Shown here: piece after piece, positions 35,831 to 46,249 of the stretch
How positions within the stretch are numbered: position 1 is the first letter of the stretch
Layout: every line of letters starts with the position of its first letter
Assembly (NCBI GenBank): GCA_977017575.1
Contig: CDRNVI010000053.1
Location: forward strand, 310,001-374,000
Length of the DNA stretch: 64,000 nt
Direction of reading: 5' to 3'
Origin: Paramoeba atlantica
Taxonomy: Eukaryota; Discosea
The notes under the pieces: model-generated
Told to the model about the DNA's origin: nothing
Database searches by the model: none
What the model saw: the letters and a program-made list of their open reading frames with translations, nothing else
Translations under genes and position numbers: made by a program

Positions 35831-35955
35831 TTTTTAATGTCACGTTTTTATATTATTTGCTTTTTCTTGCGGTGCTGAGTAGTGCCGGTGCCGTGCGCTC
35901 ATTCTTTTTAAGAGGTAAGGAGTGGCGTGACAAAGAGAAAGAGTTAACTACGTAA
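35146..35955 (+). CDS. Unknown, probably mitochondrial, protein with C-terminal membrane segment
   Basis: 269 residues. The N-terminus (MLRRPSPLLLLLPFTPSPRS) is basic and leucine/proline-rich and may be a presequence or signal anchor, but its make-up is forced partly by the C-rich DNA. The middle is rich in Arg, His and Pro (RWILHRFPALAYFHPGNLP). Near the C-terminus FNVTFLYYLLFLAVLSSAG (about residues 230-248) is a likely membrane segment, followed by a short basic-acidic tail. No family is recognised. A mitochondrial or ER membrane protein is likely. The true start could be downstream, since ATG 35146 sits within an unbroken pyrimidine tract that has no AG just before it. Confidence 0.72.
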   Translation: MLRRPSPLLLLLPFTPSPRSPTLVLDNGIRHVQITRLTHPSRHQALSLIPIPRFASRSFLDAWCYQPYMRDHHMVVSDDIHAPLQVAPVRWILHRFPALAYFHPGNLPAALELGITRAQFVQRQRLMRLPWRFLVFRSARARDRLCGPYVRRQVGELVGESYGAHPIGGAGGKAGGRPTVESFVLLLNPAWVPHALERLRGLGFEIEETRLVEVGNDRDLAALEAVGDLFNVTFLYYLLFLAVLSSAGAVRSFFLRGKEWRDKEKELTT

Positions 35956-36137
35956 CGAGTGTATTTGTACTATGTGGAAATTCACATTATGCCGCACATG
36001 TATTGACTTGTTTTCTAGTATCTGTAATTATGAATTACCCCCGCAATAGGCAAAGCATACGAGTGTTCAATTGTTACTGATATTTGAACGCAGAAGAGTA
36101 GTAGAAATTCGATAGAAATATAGAACCTTTCATAACA

Positions 36138-39100
36138 ATGCCGAATTTGAACCGTGCAGTTCTGTACATTAGACGACTTTCGAAAGGTAAAATAGCCAAT
36201 CGCTGTGATTGGTTCCGCTGGGATCAGATATACGGTCATTCATGTTTGCCCGCTTGTGGCGCAGTGTCTCGGCACGCTGATATGCACTTGCGCCCGCATG
36301 GTACTACACAAAACCTAGTTCTGCGCTGCTGCAGTAGTGCTGCTGTGGATGAAACGGATGCCGACAACTTAGAAGCTATTGGTGAACCTGACGAAAACCT
36401 TTTAGAAGCCGCTTTGCCAGTAATGTCAACGGAAGAATGGGATCTTACAAACATCTCCCCCATTCATTCCCTAGATTTTCTCGCGCTTGGACGGCTTCAA
36501 AATTTCATTAAGCGCCATCCAAGAGCAGTTTCAGGATCCGAACGGGACGACATGAAAACTACTAGTTTGGAGAAGCTCTGTGTCGTGTCGGGGAAATTTG
36601 ATGACGATACTGAATTATTCAAGCTTTCTTCGAAACGGCTTGACAATGCAGGCATTCTCTGCAGGGCTTGTGTCACTTTTCCATTGCCCAAGGAAATTAG
36701 CGATGATACCCTACAGGGAATCGGATACGCTTTGCACGCCAGAGAAGCTATTCATGTTGCTTCAATGCATGCTGAGCGCCAACTAGATGCGCTTGGTATT
36801 CCTGTTTGTGGATTGCGCAGAACGCAAATAAAATATGCCGAAGCGAAGCGAGCATCAGGTCTTGCCGCCCCATTTCCGAATGACCCAATAAAATCCTTAA
36901 AGGATACCACACTGCCCAGTCCACTCCGCTTAATACGAGAACACAGATTGCATGAGATTCAGAAGTTGTACATTCCAGTACGATATAACAGTTTTTACGG
37001 AAATCCACATGCTCTGGTGAGTCCTGTCAATGTTGATGAATTTTCCGTTGATCGCATTACTGCGTACTGTGCACATCATCGACCACAGGTAAAACTTTCC
37101 GAGCTTTGTATAAAAGAAGTCATCAATTCTGTAGAAGCTAAAGCAACGAGGGATAAAGGTTTTTTAGGTACCGCAGAAAAGGGTGATTCTACAGAATCTG
37201 TAACTGCCTGGATACACATTACTATCAGATTGCCTGTTCCGGAGAAATACGGAACACGGGATGTGAAAGGTTTTGCACCCCATAAAAAAACTGCTCTTAT
37301 TCTGGCGTGTATGCATGGGGAGCTGTTGCTAGATACACTCGGTATCCCCATTTTCTCGAACACTGAACAGCAAGAAAAACATGCCAAAGTCTGTGAAATG
37401 TATGGTCGAGGCGCTCCGCGTCCTGGTGATGAACCCGCAGCATCTTCTACAATAGGTCCGCCGGCCCTGAGAACCTTGTTTCCTGGCGAAAGTATTCCTG
37501 TCGGGGACCCGAAATGTGTTGACTCTCATTTGTCGAAGTACCGCGTTTCGCACATAACATTTCTTCCTGAGATACAAGACGTGTCATCAATCGATAGCAG
37601 TGCAATGAAAAAAATACAAGATTACTTTATTACACACGGTAAAGTGGATATGGAGCAATTTTACATAGAAAAAATTGATGGAACAGACTGTAATGGAGTA
37701 TTTAAGGCAGTCCTAGCATTGCCCATCGCAGACAACCGGCACGAACTCGCAGTAGGAATAGCGAACACTGCGGCACGAGCAAGAGAAGTGTGTGCCATGC
37801 ATGCGCTTACGATTATTGATCACATTACGAAAGAATCTCACATCAACGTCGAAGATGATGCACGTTCCCAAGGACTAATTCGGCCCCCTTTACGGTTCTC
37901 GAACGGCATGGATCGCATTCCATCTTTGCTGAATTTCATGAGAAAAGAACTTGAAAGCACACCTGTATCTTCCCGCACTGCAGTGGGGTCACGAAAGCAA
38001 AGGTCTAGAAAACTCTCATCTGAACTACAGGCTGATTCTGAAGAGTATATTCTTGTTCCTCCGGAAGAAACTATCGGAAGAGAGGCCAGTGAAATAGTGG
38101 CACTTACATCGCCGCGAAAATTCGATGCTTTTTCAGTTGAACGGATTAACGACTATCTACGAAGGCATGGAACTAGCCCTGAATTCGCGACAAACGTAGA
38201 AAATATTGGAGACTTAAGTTCGAGCCAGTTCTATCGAGTGAAAATATTTCTTCCCACGCCACCAGGATATGGACCTCGAGTAGGGATAGGTGAGGCCCCT
38301 AAGAAGCAAGAGGCAAATATACTCGCTCACATGCATTGTGAACTTATACTGGATCATTTGGGTATTCCATTATTTGACCATGAAGTACTTCAAAAGAAAC
38401 ATGCAATGGCGGCTCGAAAGCACAAGAGATTTGCTCCTACCCCTGCCGATGTAGGTTCTTCATTTTCTACACCGTCTCCACCTCCACTTAGAAAAGAAAG
38501 AAATGATTCTATGAAATGGTTGCGCTTCTTGCGAGAAAAATTTGAATCTCACAGTATAGATATCTCAGCGTCTCATGTCCAGACTGCACAGACTTCCACA
38601 TGGGACTATGTCGGTCCAAAAGAACTTGACTACGACGCAAAGCTTAAATTATATCACCACATTGTCACGCACCCCAAAAATCGCAATGTAACGACGCTCG
38701 ATAATCGTTTTGAAGTATCACGTAACGGTGAAAGTGGCGCTTCTTATTACTATTGCAAAATGAAAATCGATGTTCCCGAACACCGCGGGAAGATTGCGGA
38801 AGCAAGAGGTTCCGCCGTAACTCAGAGGGATGCAGAAATGCTATGTTGCATGCACGCGCTTCGGATTTTGGATGCGTACGGAATGCGAGTATTCTTTATT
38901 AAAGGTATGCAAGACAGGCACGCGAAGCAGGTAAGAAAAGCCGGTCGGTGGGCTAGATTTTCTACAGAACCTCCACCCCCAGCGTCGGACAACATATCCT
39001 TTCCGAAGGCTTTACGCATTGATGCCGCAGGACCAAAGCCGAAGCCACCGCCAACACCTTCCATCTGTGATGATGGAGTCTGGAATGCTTTTGTTGATGA

Positions 39101-42100
39101 AGTTGCGACATACCTACATGAACAAGAAGAGTGGGATCTTTGCCGCTGCTTGCTTCGAAATAAGATACCAGAGGTAGGTGACAAGCTTATTGATGAAACG
39201 TTACTTGCAGTTGAAAATAGAGCACTAGATATGCATGCTCGAACAAAAATAAATAACTATTGTATAGTTCGTGGCTATGAAGCTCCGGCATTTGACTATA
39301 AAGACGTTGGAAAGCGAGAGTCTCAGTTTTATTTCGCTAGTACTAATATTCCAGGATTTTCAGGTCTGCAGGCATTCGGTATTGGCTCTTCAAAGGATGA
39401 ATCTACGCGTCGCTGCGCTATGCATTGTTTAGAAGTCCTATCGAAATTAGATCCCAGTATTACTGGGCTTGATCTTTTGCGTACTGCAAATTGGGATTCG
39501 CGAAACAATGTGGATCGTAACGTGCAAGTTATGCAAGAGGAAGGCAGACACCGAGTTGTCGAACTCTACTGTCTATCTCGAGGACTCGAATTACCTTCTT
39601 TTGAAATCAGTGCGAGGAATGTAGCTACGGGGCGAATGTACTCAGTCTCTTCTACATTAGGGGAATTTACAGCACGAGCAGAAAACCCTATGCATCAACC
39701 AGCGCTGAACCAATGCTTAAGCATAATGATGAATAAGATGGTAAAGTATGATCCAGCATTTCGTGAATTGCAGACATTTCTTCGAAGCCATCCTTTTCTC
39801 GACACATACACTGTCTTGGACTTAAAGCTTTCCCAGGATCTGCTTCGTCGAATGAATGCGCTTTCTGAGGTTGTGTTTACTTCAGTTGAATTATCTAAAT
39901 CCGCAAATGACTCAAGGAAGTCCGACGCTAGTGGAACTGATTTTTCAAAGCACCGTGAAATATGGCATGTCGATGCTGAAACTCGCGCACGTCGAAATGA
40001 AAAATTGCTGAATGAGAAAAGAGAAAGAGAAAGCGATGAACAATATCAGGAACATTTTGGACGAAAGCGCTGTTCTCTTCCAATATTCAAATTTCGAGAT
40101 GAAATTATAAAACTTTTGTACGAGCAAGGGCACAATGTGGTTGTTTTATGTGGGACAACGGGATGCGGGAAAACCACGCAAGTCCCTCAATATATTTTAG
40201 ACTATCATATTGAGAAGGGTGAGGGAGCCTTCTGCACTATGCTTGTGACACAGCCAAGGCGCATCAGTGCTGTATCCATTCCAAAAAGGATAGCGAGCGA
40301 ACGAACAGAGATTTGTGGTGACAACATTGGTTTCATTGTTCGCCTGGATGCCCTACCTGGGAAGCATGTAACGTTTGTGACATCAGGTGTTCTTCTCAGA
40401 ATCTTGAAAGATAATCCTATGCTAGAGGGATTTTCACATGTCATTGTCGATGAAATACACGAGCGAGACATTAACTCCGACTTTCTTTTGATCCTCTTAC
40501 GTGATTTGCTAGGAAAAAGAACAGACCTTAAGGTAGTGTTGATGAGCGCGACGCTACAAGCCAAATTATTTTCCGATTATTTTGGGGGTGCACCCGTACT
40601 CGAGGCGGAGGGCGGGGTATTCCCTGTCGAAATGCATTATCTGGAGGATATTGCAAAGGTGGCAAAGCAGTACGGATTTTCCAGTCCATTTATTCAAGCC
40701 AACGATACCGGTGAAGATATTTTTACAGCGAATCTTGACTACAGTGTTATTGCTTTTGTTGTCTCTCACTTGATGGAAACAAAAAAAGATGAAATGCTTG
40801 GCTACTCTATTTTAATCTTCTTGCCTGGGTGGGAAGAAATTGTTCAGGCGAAAACTATTTTGTCTAGTGGCGCAGGAGGTGACCCTTCGCAGTTTACCTT
40901 CGTAACTCTGCATAGTGCTGTTTCAGCAGCCGATCAGGCACTATGTTTTCGGGCTGCCGATTCTACAAAGACAAAGATAATTCTCTCCACAAATATAGCA
41001 GAGAGTGGTGTCACGATTGACGATATCAAAGTGGTGATTGACGCTGGCCGCATGAAAGAGAAATCGTTCATACATACGGAAGGGCGCTCACAAATCGCCA
41101 AGGAGACTGGCGAAATGGGAGCCTACGCTCAGCTAGTAACTGTTCCTGCGAGCCGTGCGAACTGTGTTCAGCGTCGCGGTCGTGCTGGTCGTACAAGAGG
41201 TGGTATTTGCTACCGAATATACAGTAAAGCGCATTTCGAAGCACTTGACGATTTCCAAACTCCGGAATTGCTACGGCAGCCGCTTGATTCTCTGTGTCTT
41301 TCAATTCTACACTTAAAACTAGGAGATCCCAATACAGTTCTTAGCAAGGCGCTCGAATGCCCCACAATAGAGAGCGTTGATTTCGCCCTTCAGCGTCTGG
41401 AGCAGCTCGGCGCGATCAAGAAGAATATTGCAGAGGATACTGTTCTAACTCCCTTAGGAGAAGTAATGGCCGTACTTCCCGTATCACCGCATATGGCCAA
41501 AGCTCTAGTCTATGGAACGATGTTTCGTTGCTTGGATTCGATCTTAACAATCGCAGCTGCAAGCCAGCAAAACCTTTTTATGGGCAGTAAAGATAAACGA
41601 CAGGATGTCAAACGTTCCAAACTTCAATTTGAGCTCGGAACTCATAGCGACCATCTAACTGCGCTTAATGCCTTCAATGCGTGGGTTGCTAGGCGTAGGG
41701 CATCCGTTGAAAGCAACGACAAAAACAAACTTATTGCCCTCTCACAGTTTGAAGATAACCTTGAACTGAATTCTATCGCCTTGCTACAAGTTGCAAAATA
41801 CAAGAAACAGTTTGCAGAACTGATTTTTCGCGTTGTGCTACAGTGCGCACCTCCCGAAGAAGGATGCAGGCGCGGGGATTGTTTTGTGGAGGATACTACG
41901 TTGTCCGAACATGCCGGCAACATAAGCTTAGTCAAAGCTGTGTTAGGCACTGCGTTGTATCCCAATTTTGCTGTTCACAGAGAAAAACGTAAAACCTTTC
42001 GAGGCAAGCACGATAATATGATGGTACTTGCGAGCAATTCAGTTCTGTGTCAAGCTAAGGAATTCGGTTCTAGATCCCGTACCCCATATGTGATTTTTGA

Positions 42101-43394
42101 TGAGAAGCAAAGACTACAATATTCAGAAACTAAATCTCTCATTTCATTTAGAAATGCAACGGCCCTCAACATGCTTAGTGTGGTAATTCTCGGTGCGCCG
42201 GCTGAGGAATTAGAATACAGGGAAGATATTAAACTCGGCTTGTTAGGTGATTGGATGCCTTTTAGATGCGAGGAGAATAGCGACATGCTTGAGGTTATTA
42301 AACGGTTCAAGAAAGCTTTGGATACAGCAGTAAATCTTGGAATTCAGTTTCCTCGCAATACGCAATATCAAAAATTTATTAAGGAGTTTCGCCAATTGAT
42401 TATTGAAGCCATACAGGATGAGGTGGTAGTCAATTCCTTAATTTCTGACAATTGGGCAGAAAAAGGAAAAATTCTGTGCCCAACCGACCAAACGGATTTC
42501 GAAATTAGAGAAATCGCAGATTCGGAACTTGAAGAACCTCAAATACAAGAAAAAGATTCGCGAGCTCCGATTTTCCGAAATACGGTCTTGAAGTATGATG
42601 ATGGCTCAGTGCGCAGCATAGCAGAAACTACTTTTGAAGGGGAAAGCGTGAACGGTAGAGCACAGGCACCTCGAAATCCTTTTCATTCTCCATCCGAAGA
42701 AGAGACTTCTAAGAGCGATCTTGTCGAGTTGATTCTTCATTATTATCCCGAAGCTAAACAACCTGAAAAGATCATAACGTATAAAACGACGCAAAGCCAG
42801 GAATACGAGTGGAATGAGCGGCCATTGTACGAATCTACTGCCACTCTTAACGCAAAGATTGTTTTAACCAAAACAGGACATTTACGAGCGAATCGAAGTG
42901 CAGCAGAAAAAAGTGCAGCTTTCGCTGTGCTTCGCGCGGCTCGAAATGATAAAAAATATTACTTTGGTCACACAGAGATTCAAAGAGAAAAACGAGTCCG
43001 TCGACGCGCAAACATGCTGCCCGACCTTGAGGTTTGCAAATCGGCGAAAAGTGCATTAATGGAATTTATAACTCGAAACCCTCCTAAAGATATGGACCTT
43101 CGGTCTGCCTTGTTCTTTCAAACAAAACAGAAAGAAGATTTGAAGTTTGAATCATTTTGCTACCTGTTGGGTCACAAACACGTTTCCCAACGTTTAGATC
43201 AAAGAAGAAAAGCGGAAGCGGATGCAGCATTGATTGCCTACAATTCGCTAAAGGCAGATCCTCGTAAATATCTTGGCGAAGACTTCGCTGAGGAAACGGG
43301 CGATAACGTGAAGAGGTACGACCAAGATGGCTTTGAAATCCAAGAGGAATATGCTAGCCATGGAGCGGAAAATTCACCTAATGAATGGTGCTAA
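36138..43394 (+). CDS. REH2: RNA-editing helicase 2 (REH2)-like DEAH/RHA helicase with multiple dsRBD-like modules
   Basis: 2418 residues (T. brucei REH2 is about 2170). A basic N-terminus (NRAVLYIRRLSKGK) suits mitochondrial import. Seven degenerate dsRBD-like modules occupy residues about 108-1200, starting near 108, 297, 484, 661, 830, 1030 and 1135. Each has an opening helix such as FSVDRI or FSVERIN, and most end with a C/HxMHxxxxLDxLGI-type helix. The helicase core follows: motif I GTTGCGKTT (about 1339), DEIHERD (about 1438), SAT (about 1470), QRRGRAGRTRGG (about 1678), then HA2 and OB-fold regions. Two more dsRBD-like segments lie near 2190-2280 and 2300-2390. In trypanosomes REH2 anchors the REH2C helicase complex in mitochondrial U-insertion/deletion editing. 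This gene is the strongest pointer to Kinetoplastea. Confidence 0.9.
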   Translation: MPNLNRAVLYIRRLSKGKIANRCDWFRWDQIYGHSCLPACGAVSRHADMHLRPHGTTQNLVLRCCSSAAVDETDADNLEAIGEPDENLLEAALPVMSTEEWDLTNISPIHSLDFLALGRLQNFIKRHPRAVSGSERDDMKTTSLEKLCVVSGKFDDDTELFKLSSKRLDNAGILCRACVTFPLPKEISDDTLQGIGYALHAREAIHVASMHAERQLDALGIPVCGLRRTQIKYAEAKRASGLAAPFPNDPIKSLKDTTLPSPLRLIREHRLHEIQKLYIPVRYNSFYGNPHALVSPVNVDEFSVDRITAYCAHHRPQVKLSELCIKEVINSVEAKATRDKGFLGTAEKGDSTESVTAWIHITIRLPVPEKYGTRDVKGFAPHKKTALILACMHGELLLDTLGIPIFSNTEQQEKHAKVCEMYGRGAPRPGDEPAASSTIGPPALRTLFPGESIPVGDPKCVDSHLSKYRVSHITFLPEIQDVSSIDSSAMKKIQDYFITHGKVDMEQFYIEKIDGTDCNGVFKAVLALPIADNRHELAVGIANTAARAREVCAMHALTIIDHITKESHINVEDDARSQGLIRPPLRFSNGMDRIPSLLNFMRKELESTPVSSRTAVGSRKQRSRKLSSELQADSEEYILVPPEETIGREASEIVALTSPRKFDAFSVERINDYLRRHGTSPEFATNVENIGDLSSSQFYRVKIFLPTPPGYGPRVGIGEAPKKQEANILAHMHCELILDHLGIPLFDHEVLQKKHAMAARKHKRFAPTPADVGSSFSTPSPPPLRKERNDSMKWLRFLREKFESHSIDISASHVQTAQTSTWDYVGPKELDYDAKLKLYHHIVTHPKNRNVTTLDNRFEVSRNGESGASYYYCKMKIDVPEHRGKIAEARGSAVTQRDAEMLCCMHALRILDAYGMRVFFIKGMQDRHAKQVRKAGRWARFSTEPPPPASDNISFPKALRIDAAGPKPKPPPTPSICDDGVWNAFVDEVATYLHEQEEWDLCRCLLRNKIPEVGDKLIDETLLAVENRALDMHARTKINNYCIVRGYEAPAFDYKDVGKRESQFYFASTNIPGFSGLQAFGIGSSKDESTRRCAMHCLEVLSKLDPSITGLDLLRTANWDSRNNVDRNVQVMQEEGRHRVVELYCLSRGLELPSFEISARNVATGRMYSVSSTLGEFTARAENPMHQPALNQCLSIMMNKMVKYDPAFRELQTFLRSHPFLDTYTVLDLKLSQDLLRRMNALSEVVFTSVELSKSANDSRKSDASGTDFSKHREIWHVDAETRARRNEKLLNEKRERESDEQYQEHFGRKRCSLPIFKFRDEIIKLLYEQGHNVVVLCGTTGCGKTTQVPQYILDYHIEKGEGAFCTMLVTQPRRISAVSIPKRIASERTEICGDNIGFIVRLDALPGKHVTFVTSGVLLRILKDNPMLEGFSHVIVDEIHERDINSDFLLILLRDLLGKRTDLKVVLMSATLQAKLFSDYFGGAPVLEAEGGVFPVEMHYLEDIAKVAKQYGFSSPFIQANDTGEDIFTANLDYSVIAFVVSHLMETKKDEMLGYSILIFLPGWEEIVQAKTILSSGAGGDPSQFTFVTLHSAVSAADQALCFRAADSTKTKIILSTNIAESGVTIDDIKVVIDAGRMKEKSFIHTEGRSQIAKETGEMGAYAQLVTVPASRANCVQRRGRAGRTRGGICYRIYSKAHFEALDDFQTPELLRQPLDSLCLSILHLKLGDPNTVLSKALECPTIESVDFALQRLEQLGAIKKNIAEDTVLTPLGEVMAVLPVSPHMAKALVYGTMFRCLDSILTIAAASQQNLFMGSKDKRQDVKRSKLQFELGTHSDHLTALNAFNAWVARRRASVESNDKNKLIALSQFEDNLELNSIALLQVAKYKKQFAELIFRVVLQCAPPEEGCRRGDCFVEDTTLSEHAGNISLVKAVLGTALYPNFAVHREKRKTFRGKHDNMMVLASNSVLCQAKEFGSRSRTPYVIFDEKQRLQYSETKSLISFRNATALNMLSVVILGAPAEELEYREDIKLGLLGDWMPFRCEENSDMLEVIKRFKKALDTAVNLGIQFPRNTQYQKFIKEFRQLIIEAIQDEVVVNSLISDNWAEKGKILCPTDQTDFEIREIADSELEEPQIQEKDSRAPIFRNTVLKYDDGSVRSIAETTFEGESVNGRAQAPRNPFHSPSEEETSKSDLVELILHYYPEAKQPEKIITYKTTQSQEYEWNERPLYESTATLNAKIVLTKTGHLRANRSAAEKSAAFAVLRAARNDKKYYFGHTEIQREKRVRRRANMLPDLEVCKSAKSALMEFITRNPPKDMDLRSALFFQTKQKEDLKFESFCYLLGHKHVSQRLDQRRKAEADAALIAYNSLKADPRKYLGEDFAEETGDNVKRYDQDGFEIQEEYASHGAENSPNEWC

Positions 43395-43722
43395 AGAGGA
43401 ATCAGGCAGTTTTTCGTATTTTCATGAGACATACAACCTCATGAAGCATATTTCATCTATGTCTTGTGAACTACGTCTTGCTTTAAAACATTTGATGTCC
43501 TTGGAAAATAACCCTATTCACTGACTAATGTTTCTGACCATTAGCTCTCTTTGAGCTTTAATATTGTGCATGATTTTGCGTTTGCGAAATTTATCTTCGA
43601 TCGCTTTTTTGTAATGGATTTTGTCGTGAAAACATGAATCATGTTCTCTACTAATTGGTTCCATTCGTTTCATTTATACCAGAGTACAGGAGCATACACA
43701 TTGATTTTCCTTTCATATTTTC
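43395..43722 (+). other. Intergenic, nothing recognised
   Basis: 328 bases. A short frame overlapping the REH2 end continues a little way in but has no support. T-rich stretches near 43600-43720 would supply the acceptor for the next gene. Confidence 0.4.
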
Positions 43723-44325
43723 ATGAATTTCGCTTCCTTCCGACTAGAAAAATTAAGGTGTAGCGTATCGACTGGGTTTCACGTCCACTTTTCTGCACGA
43801 TATTCCCGTTCTATTACATTTTCCAACTTGCATCTAGTATTTAAGGGTGACCAAAAAAATATTCTACGAGGACTGTATCGTGCCTTGCTCCGATACGGAG
43901 AAGACAGGCTAATGCTGCGACGCATCTTGCTGTTAGAGAATCCAAAGTACCTCAAGTACGGATTAGAAGCCCTTCAGTATCACAGAAACGTAAGTGAGAG
44001 TCAAAAGTCGTACGGTAAAATACGTGGCATAAGGTTATGGAAAAATATGCCGTTTCTCGCAATGCTTAAATTGCGCATTCTAAGCTTTCAGATAGGTTTA
44101 TTTTACATCAGATTGCGTTGCCAGAGTACAATAGCCATAATAAATGTTTTTTTGATCTCGGCCTTTATTTGCCTACTTGTGGCATTGTTTCAGTTATACA
44201 GAGCTCTCGGGACTCTTCTGCAGGATAACCGGTACAGACACCGAACTGACGTGCAAAGGTTATTCACAACAGTGGAGACTATGGCAAAAGCCAAGAATGC
44301 GGCGTTGTTAAATACTACCGAATGA
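43723..44325 (+). CDS. Unknown mitochondrial membrane protein with LYR-like motif
   Basis: 200 residues. The N-terminus is basic with FHVHFSARYSRS, compatible with a mitochondrial presequence. GLYRALLRYG (about residues 51-60) followed by RRILL resembles the L-Y-R signature of LYRM proteins, which bind acyl carrier protein and help Fe-S or respiratory assembly. Proof would need the conserved downstream F and helical pattern, which I cannot confirm. One clear membrane segment, AIINVFLISAFICLLVALF (about 138-156), is atypical for LYRM proteins. An inner-membrane assembly factor or a kinetoplastid-specific subunit is a reasonable guess only. Confidence 0.65.
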   Translation: MNFASFRLEKLRCSVSTGFHVHFSARYSRSITFSNLHLVFKGDQKNILRGLYRALLRYGEDRLMLRRILLLENPKYLKYGLEALQYHRNVSESQKSYGKIRGIRLWKNMPFLAMLKLRILSFQIGLFYIRLRCQSTIAIINVFLISAFICLLVALFQLYRALGTLLQDNRYRHRTDVQRLFTTVETMAKAKNAALLNTTE

Positions 44326-44571
44326 CTGACTGCACACGTATTAGGTGGCCGAACACTATTGCATCGCCTTTCAAAGATTCGGTTAAATAGGCTCTATCCC
44401 ACATGAACACTAGCTCAGGCACGGAAGCTGTACGAATTTTGGTAATTGTATGAACATTAATAGAAATCGTAAATTGACTATATGATATACACGTTTCGAA
44501 CAAAGTTCGGCATAATTTCTCAATTATTTTACAAATATTAACTGGACTTGCAAGGTTTGTATGCTTAGAAA

Positions 44572-45669
44572 ATGTCAGAAATTGAAACTGGGGATAAACG
44601 CGGCAACAAAAAGCGTGCGAAAGCAGTTGAACGGGGTAGTGATGAAACATCTGTGAATACTTCTCGTTCAATTGCTGACGACAGAAAAGAAAGTCCCACA
44701 GGGAGTTTTGAACCTTGTGAAGTTCAGGTGTCTTTTGATATCCGTGGCTTCACGGAGGACTCCGCTATCGAAGACGTGTCGTTCTATCTTCGAGGAATTC
44801 TTCCTGATCGAAAAAACGTTATATCTTGGGATGTACTTGTGAAAAGTCTTCGAAATGAAGAGCTCACCTCGTTGATTTATCTTTCCGAAACCGTTGACGA
44901 TGCGTCATCTTGTTCAGAAGTATCGCCACAGTGTTCTGCTTCAACAGTCTCAGTGGATTCCTCATCTGAAGCCAGTGGGTTGGTGGCTCTGCTACCAGTG
45001 TGCTTTACGCATAGGAATAAAGAGTGTATATCTACAACTTCATGCTTCGAGGAGCGTGAAATCTCTCGGTATCTTGCAGCATATGGCTGTAACAAAGTGT
45101 GCGAGAAATTGAAAGCGATTTCCACTCAGAGTTCTGAAAACACTTGCTTATATTTCATGTTAAACCATCGAGCGGCTTTCATGCCCAATCAAGTTGCATA
45201 CCAAACTCTTCTTCAACTTTTTGGCACGATAATTAAGAAGTCGTGGATAAAGTATAAAGATATTTATATTTTTACTTTAGTAAAGGCACGTCGTCTTTCT
45301 CAGGGGGGAAAAGATATTATGGCTTCGAAACGCAGAAGGAAGAGTACATCTTGGTCAACGGGCGAGCAGAACTCTCAGGCAACAACTAGCTTGGATTTCG
45401 AGTTCGTGCGACCTGAAGATGAAATCTTTTACAAATATGGTAATTCGCTCACTGAGGTTCGGCCTAATGATAGTTCGGTTGAATTCGCGGAAGAATACCC
45501 TGGACAGCCGACTATTGAAGTTCCTTTTGCAATTCCAGTTTTAATCCCTCTGGTTAGAATTAAAACAAATGGGGCTCGCAAAAGTAAAGATTCCAAATCT
45601 GGGTGTTCCAACCCGCTTTTAAGCCTAATGGGGGAAATACAGAAATTAGTAGATCAAGAGTCCTGTTGA
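44572..45669 (+). CDS. BCP1: BCP1/BCCIP family protein
   Basis: 365 residues. After a basic, disordered N-terminus, VQVSFDIRGF-x-EDSAIEDVSFYLRGIL (about residues 52-80) matches the V-x-V-x-FE...D-x-x-GIK-x-LL pattern that begins the BCCIP domain. LMLNHRAAFMPNQ corresponds to the family's LLLSERFINMPPQ. KDIYIFTLVKARR then FVRPEDEIFYKYG matches the human YFYLLISK ... NAEEEFFYEKA region. Yeast Bcp1 is a nuclear chaperone for ribosomal protein uL14, and human BCCIP also binds BRCA2 and p21. A low-complexity Ser-rich insertion near 105-140 is unusual. The assignment rests on block order rather than a search. Confidence 0.75.
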   Translation: MSEIETGDKRGNKKRAKAVERGSDETSVNTSRSIADDRKESPTGSFEPCEVQVSFDIRGFTEDSAIEDVSFYLRGILPDRKNVISWDVLVKSLRNEELTSLIYLSETVDDASSCSEVSPQCSASTVSVDSSSEASGLVALLPVCFTHRNKECISTTSCFEEREISRYLAAYGCNKVCEKLKAISTQSSENTCLYFMLNHRAAFMPNQVAYQTLLQLFGTIIKKSWIKYKDIYIFTLVKARRLSQGGKDIMASKRRRKSTSWSTGEQNSQATTSLDFEFVRPEDEIFYKYGNSLTEVRPNDSSVEFAEEYPGQPTIEVPFAIPVLIPLVRIKTNGARKSKDSKSGCSNPLLSLMGEIQKLVDQESC

Positions 45670-46249
45670 TACCTATACAATGTGTATCGAGATTCGTCGT
45701 GATGTATTGAATGGATTGCGTACGACACCTGCCGATGATTTTTATACCACAAATCTAGTACGAGTATTTCTAGATAAGGAATTCTAGATAAATGCCCAGA
45801 AAGAGTACAAAACATAAGGAATAGATACATTTCCATTGGAGAATGTCTATTTTATGTTTTTTATTCTAATAGATAATTTATCTGCGTTTTCTATGTACGG
45901 TATTGATGGTTATTAAGTAAAGTACACTCGAAGGACCGTAATAGGAATCTGAAACTGAAATCTTACGTGTAGGTTTTTGAAAGTCTTCACACGCAGCCCC
46001 TCATCATGCAACTTACTTATTTTACCCATTTAAATCCAATAATATGTGTTATGCATGGAAGAATGTTAAACCTGATGAACAGTCTCATGTATGATAAATG
46101 GAACTATTATACACTGTATGCAGCTTATAGTGTTTTGATAATGCCCTCTTTCGCAGCCACTTTTCGCTTCGTGTATTATATACCATATCATATGACAAAT
46201 TGCGTTTCATTATGATGCATCATTTCGTTTAAAGAAGCCCTTATAAACG
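45670..46249 (+). other. Intergenic, no supported gene
   Basis: 580 AT-rich bases. TTCTAGATAA is repeated at about 45768-45790. A 69-codon frame with an ATG (46006-46215) has no recognisable features and a composition like the spacer. I leave it out as a gene. Confidence 0.45.

Noticed and set aside
44315-44671. 118-codon minus-strand frame between the membrane protein and BCP1
   Set aside because: No motif, and it overlaps the BCP1 start region where a splice acceptor must lie. AT-rich chance frame.
46006-46215. 69-codon frame before the Sec7 gene
   Set aside because: Has an ATG, but composition is that of the spacer and no acceptor or motif supports it.
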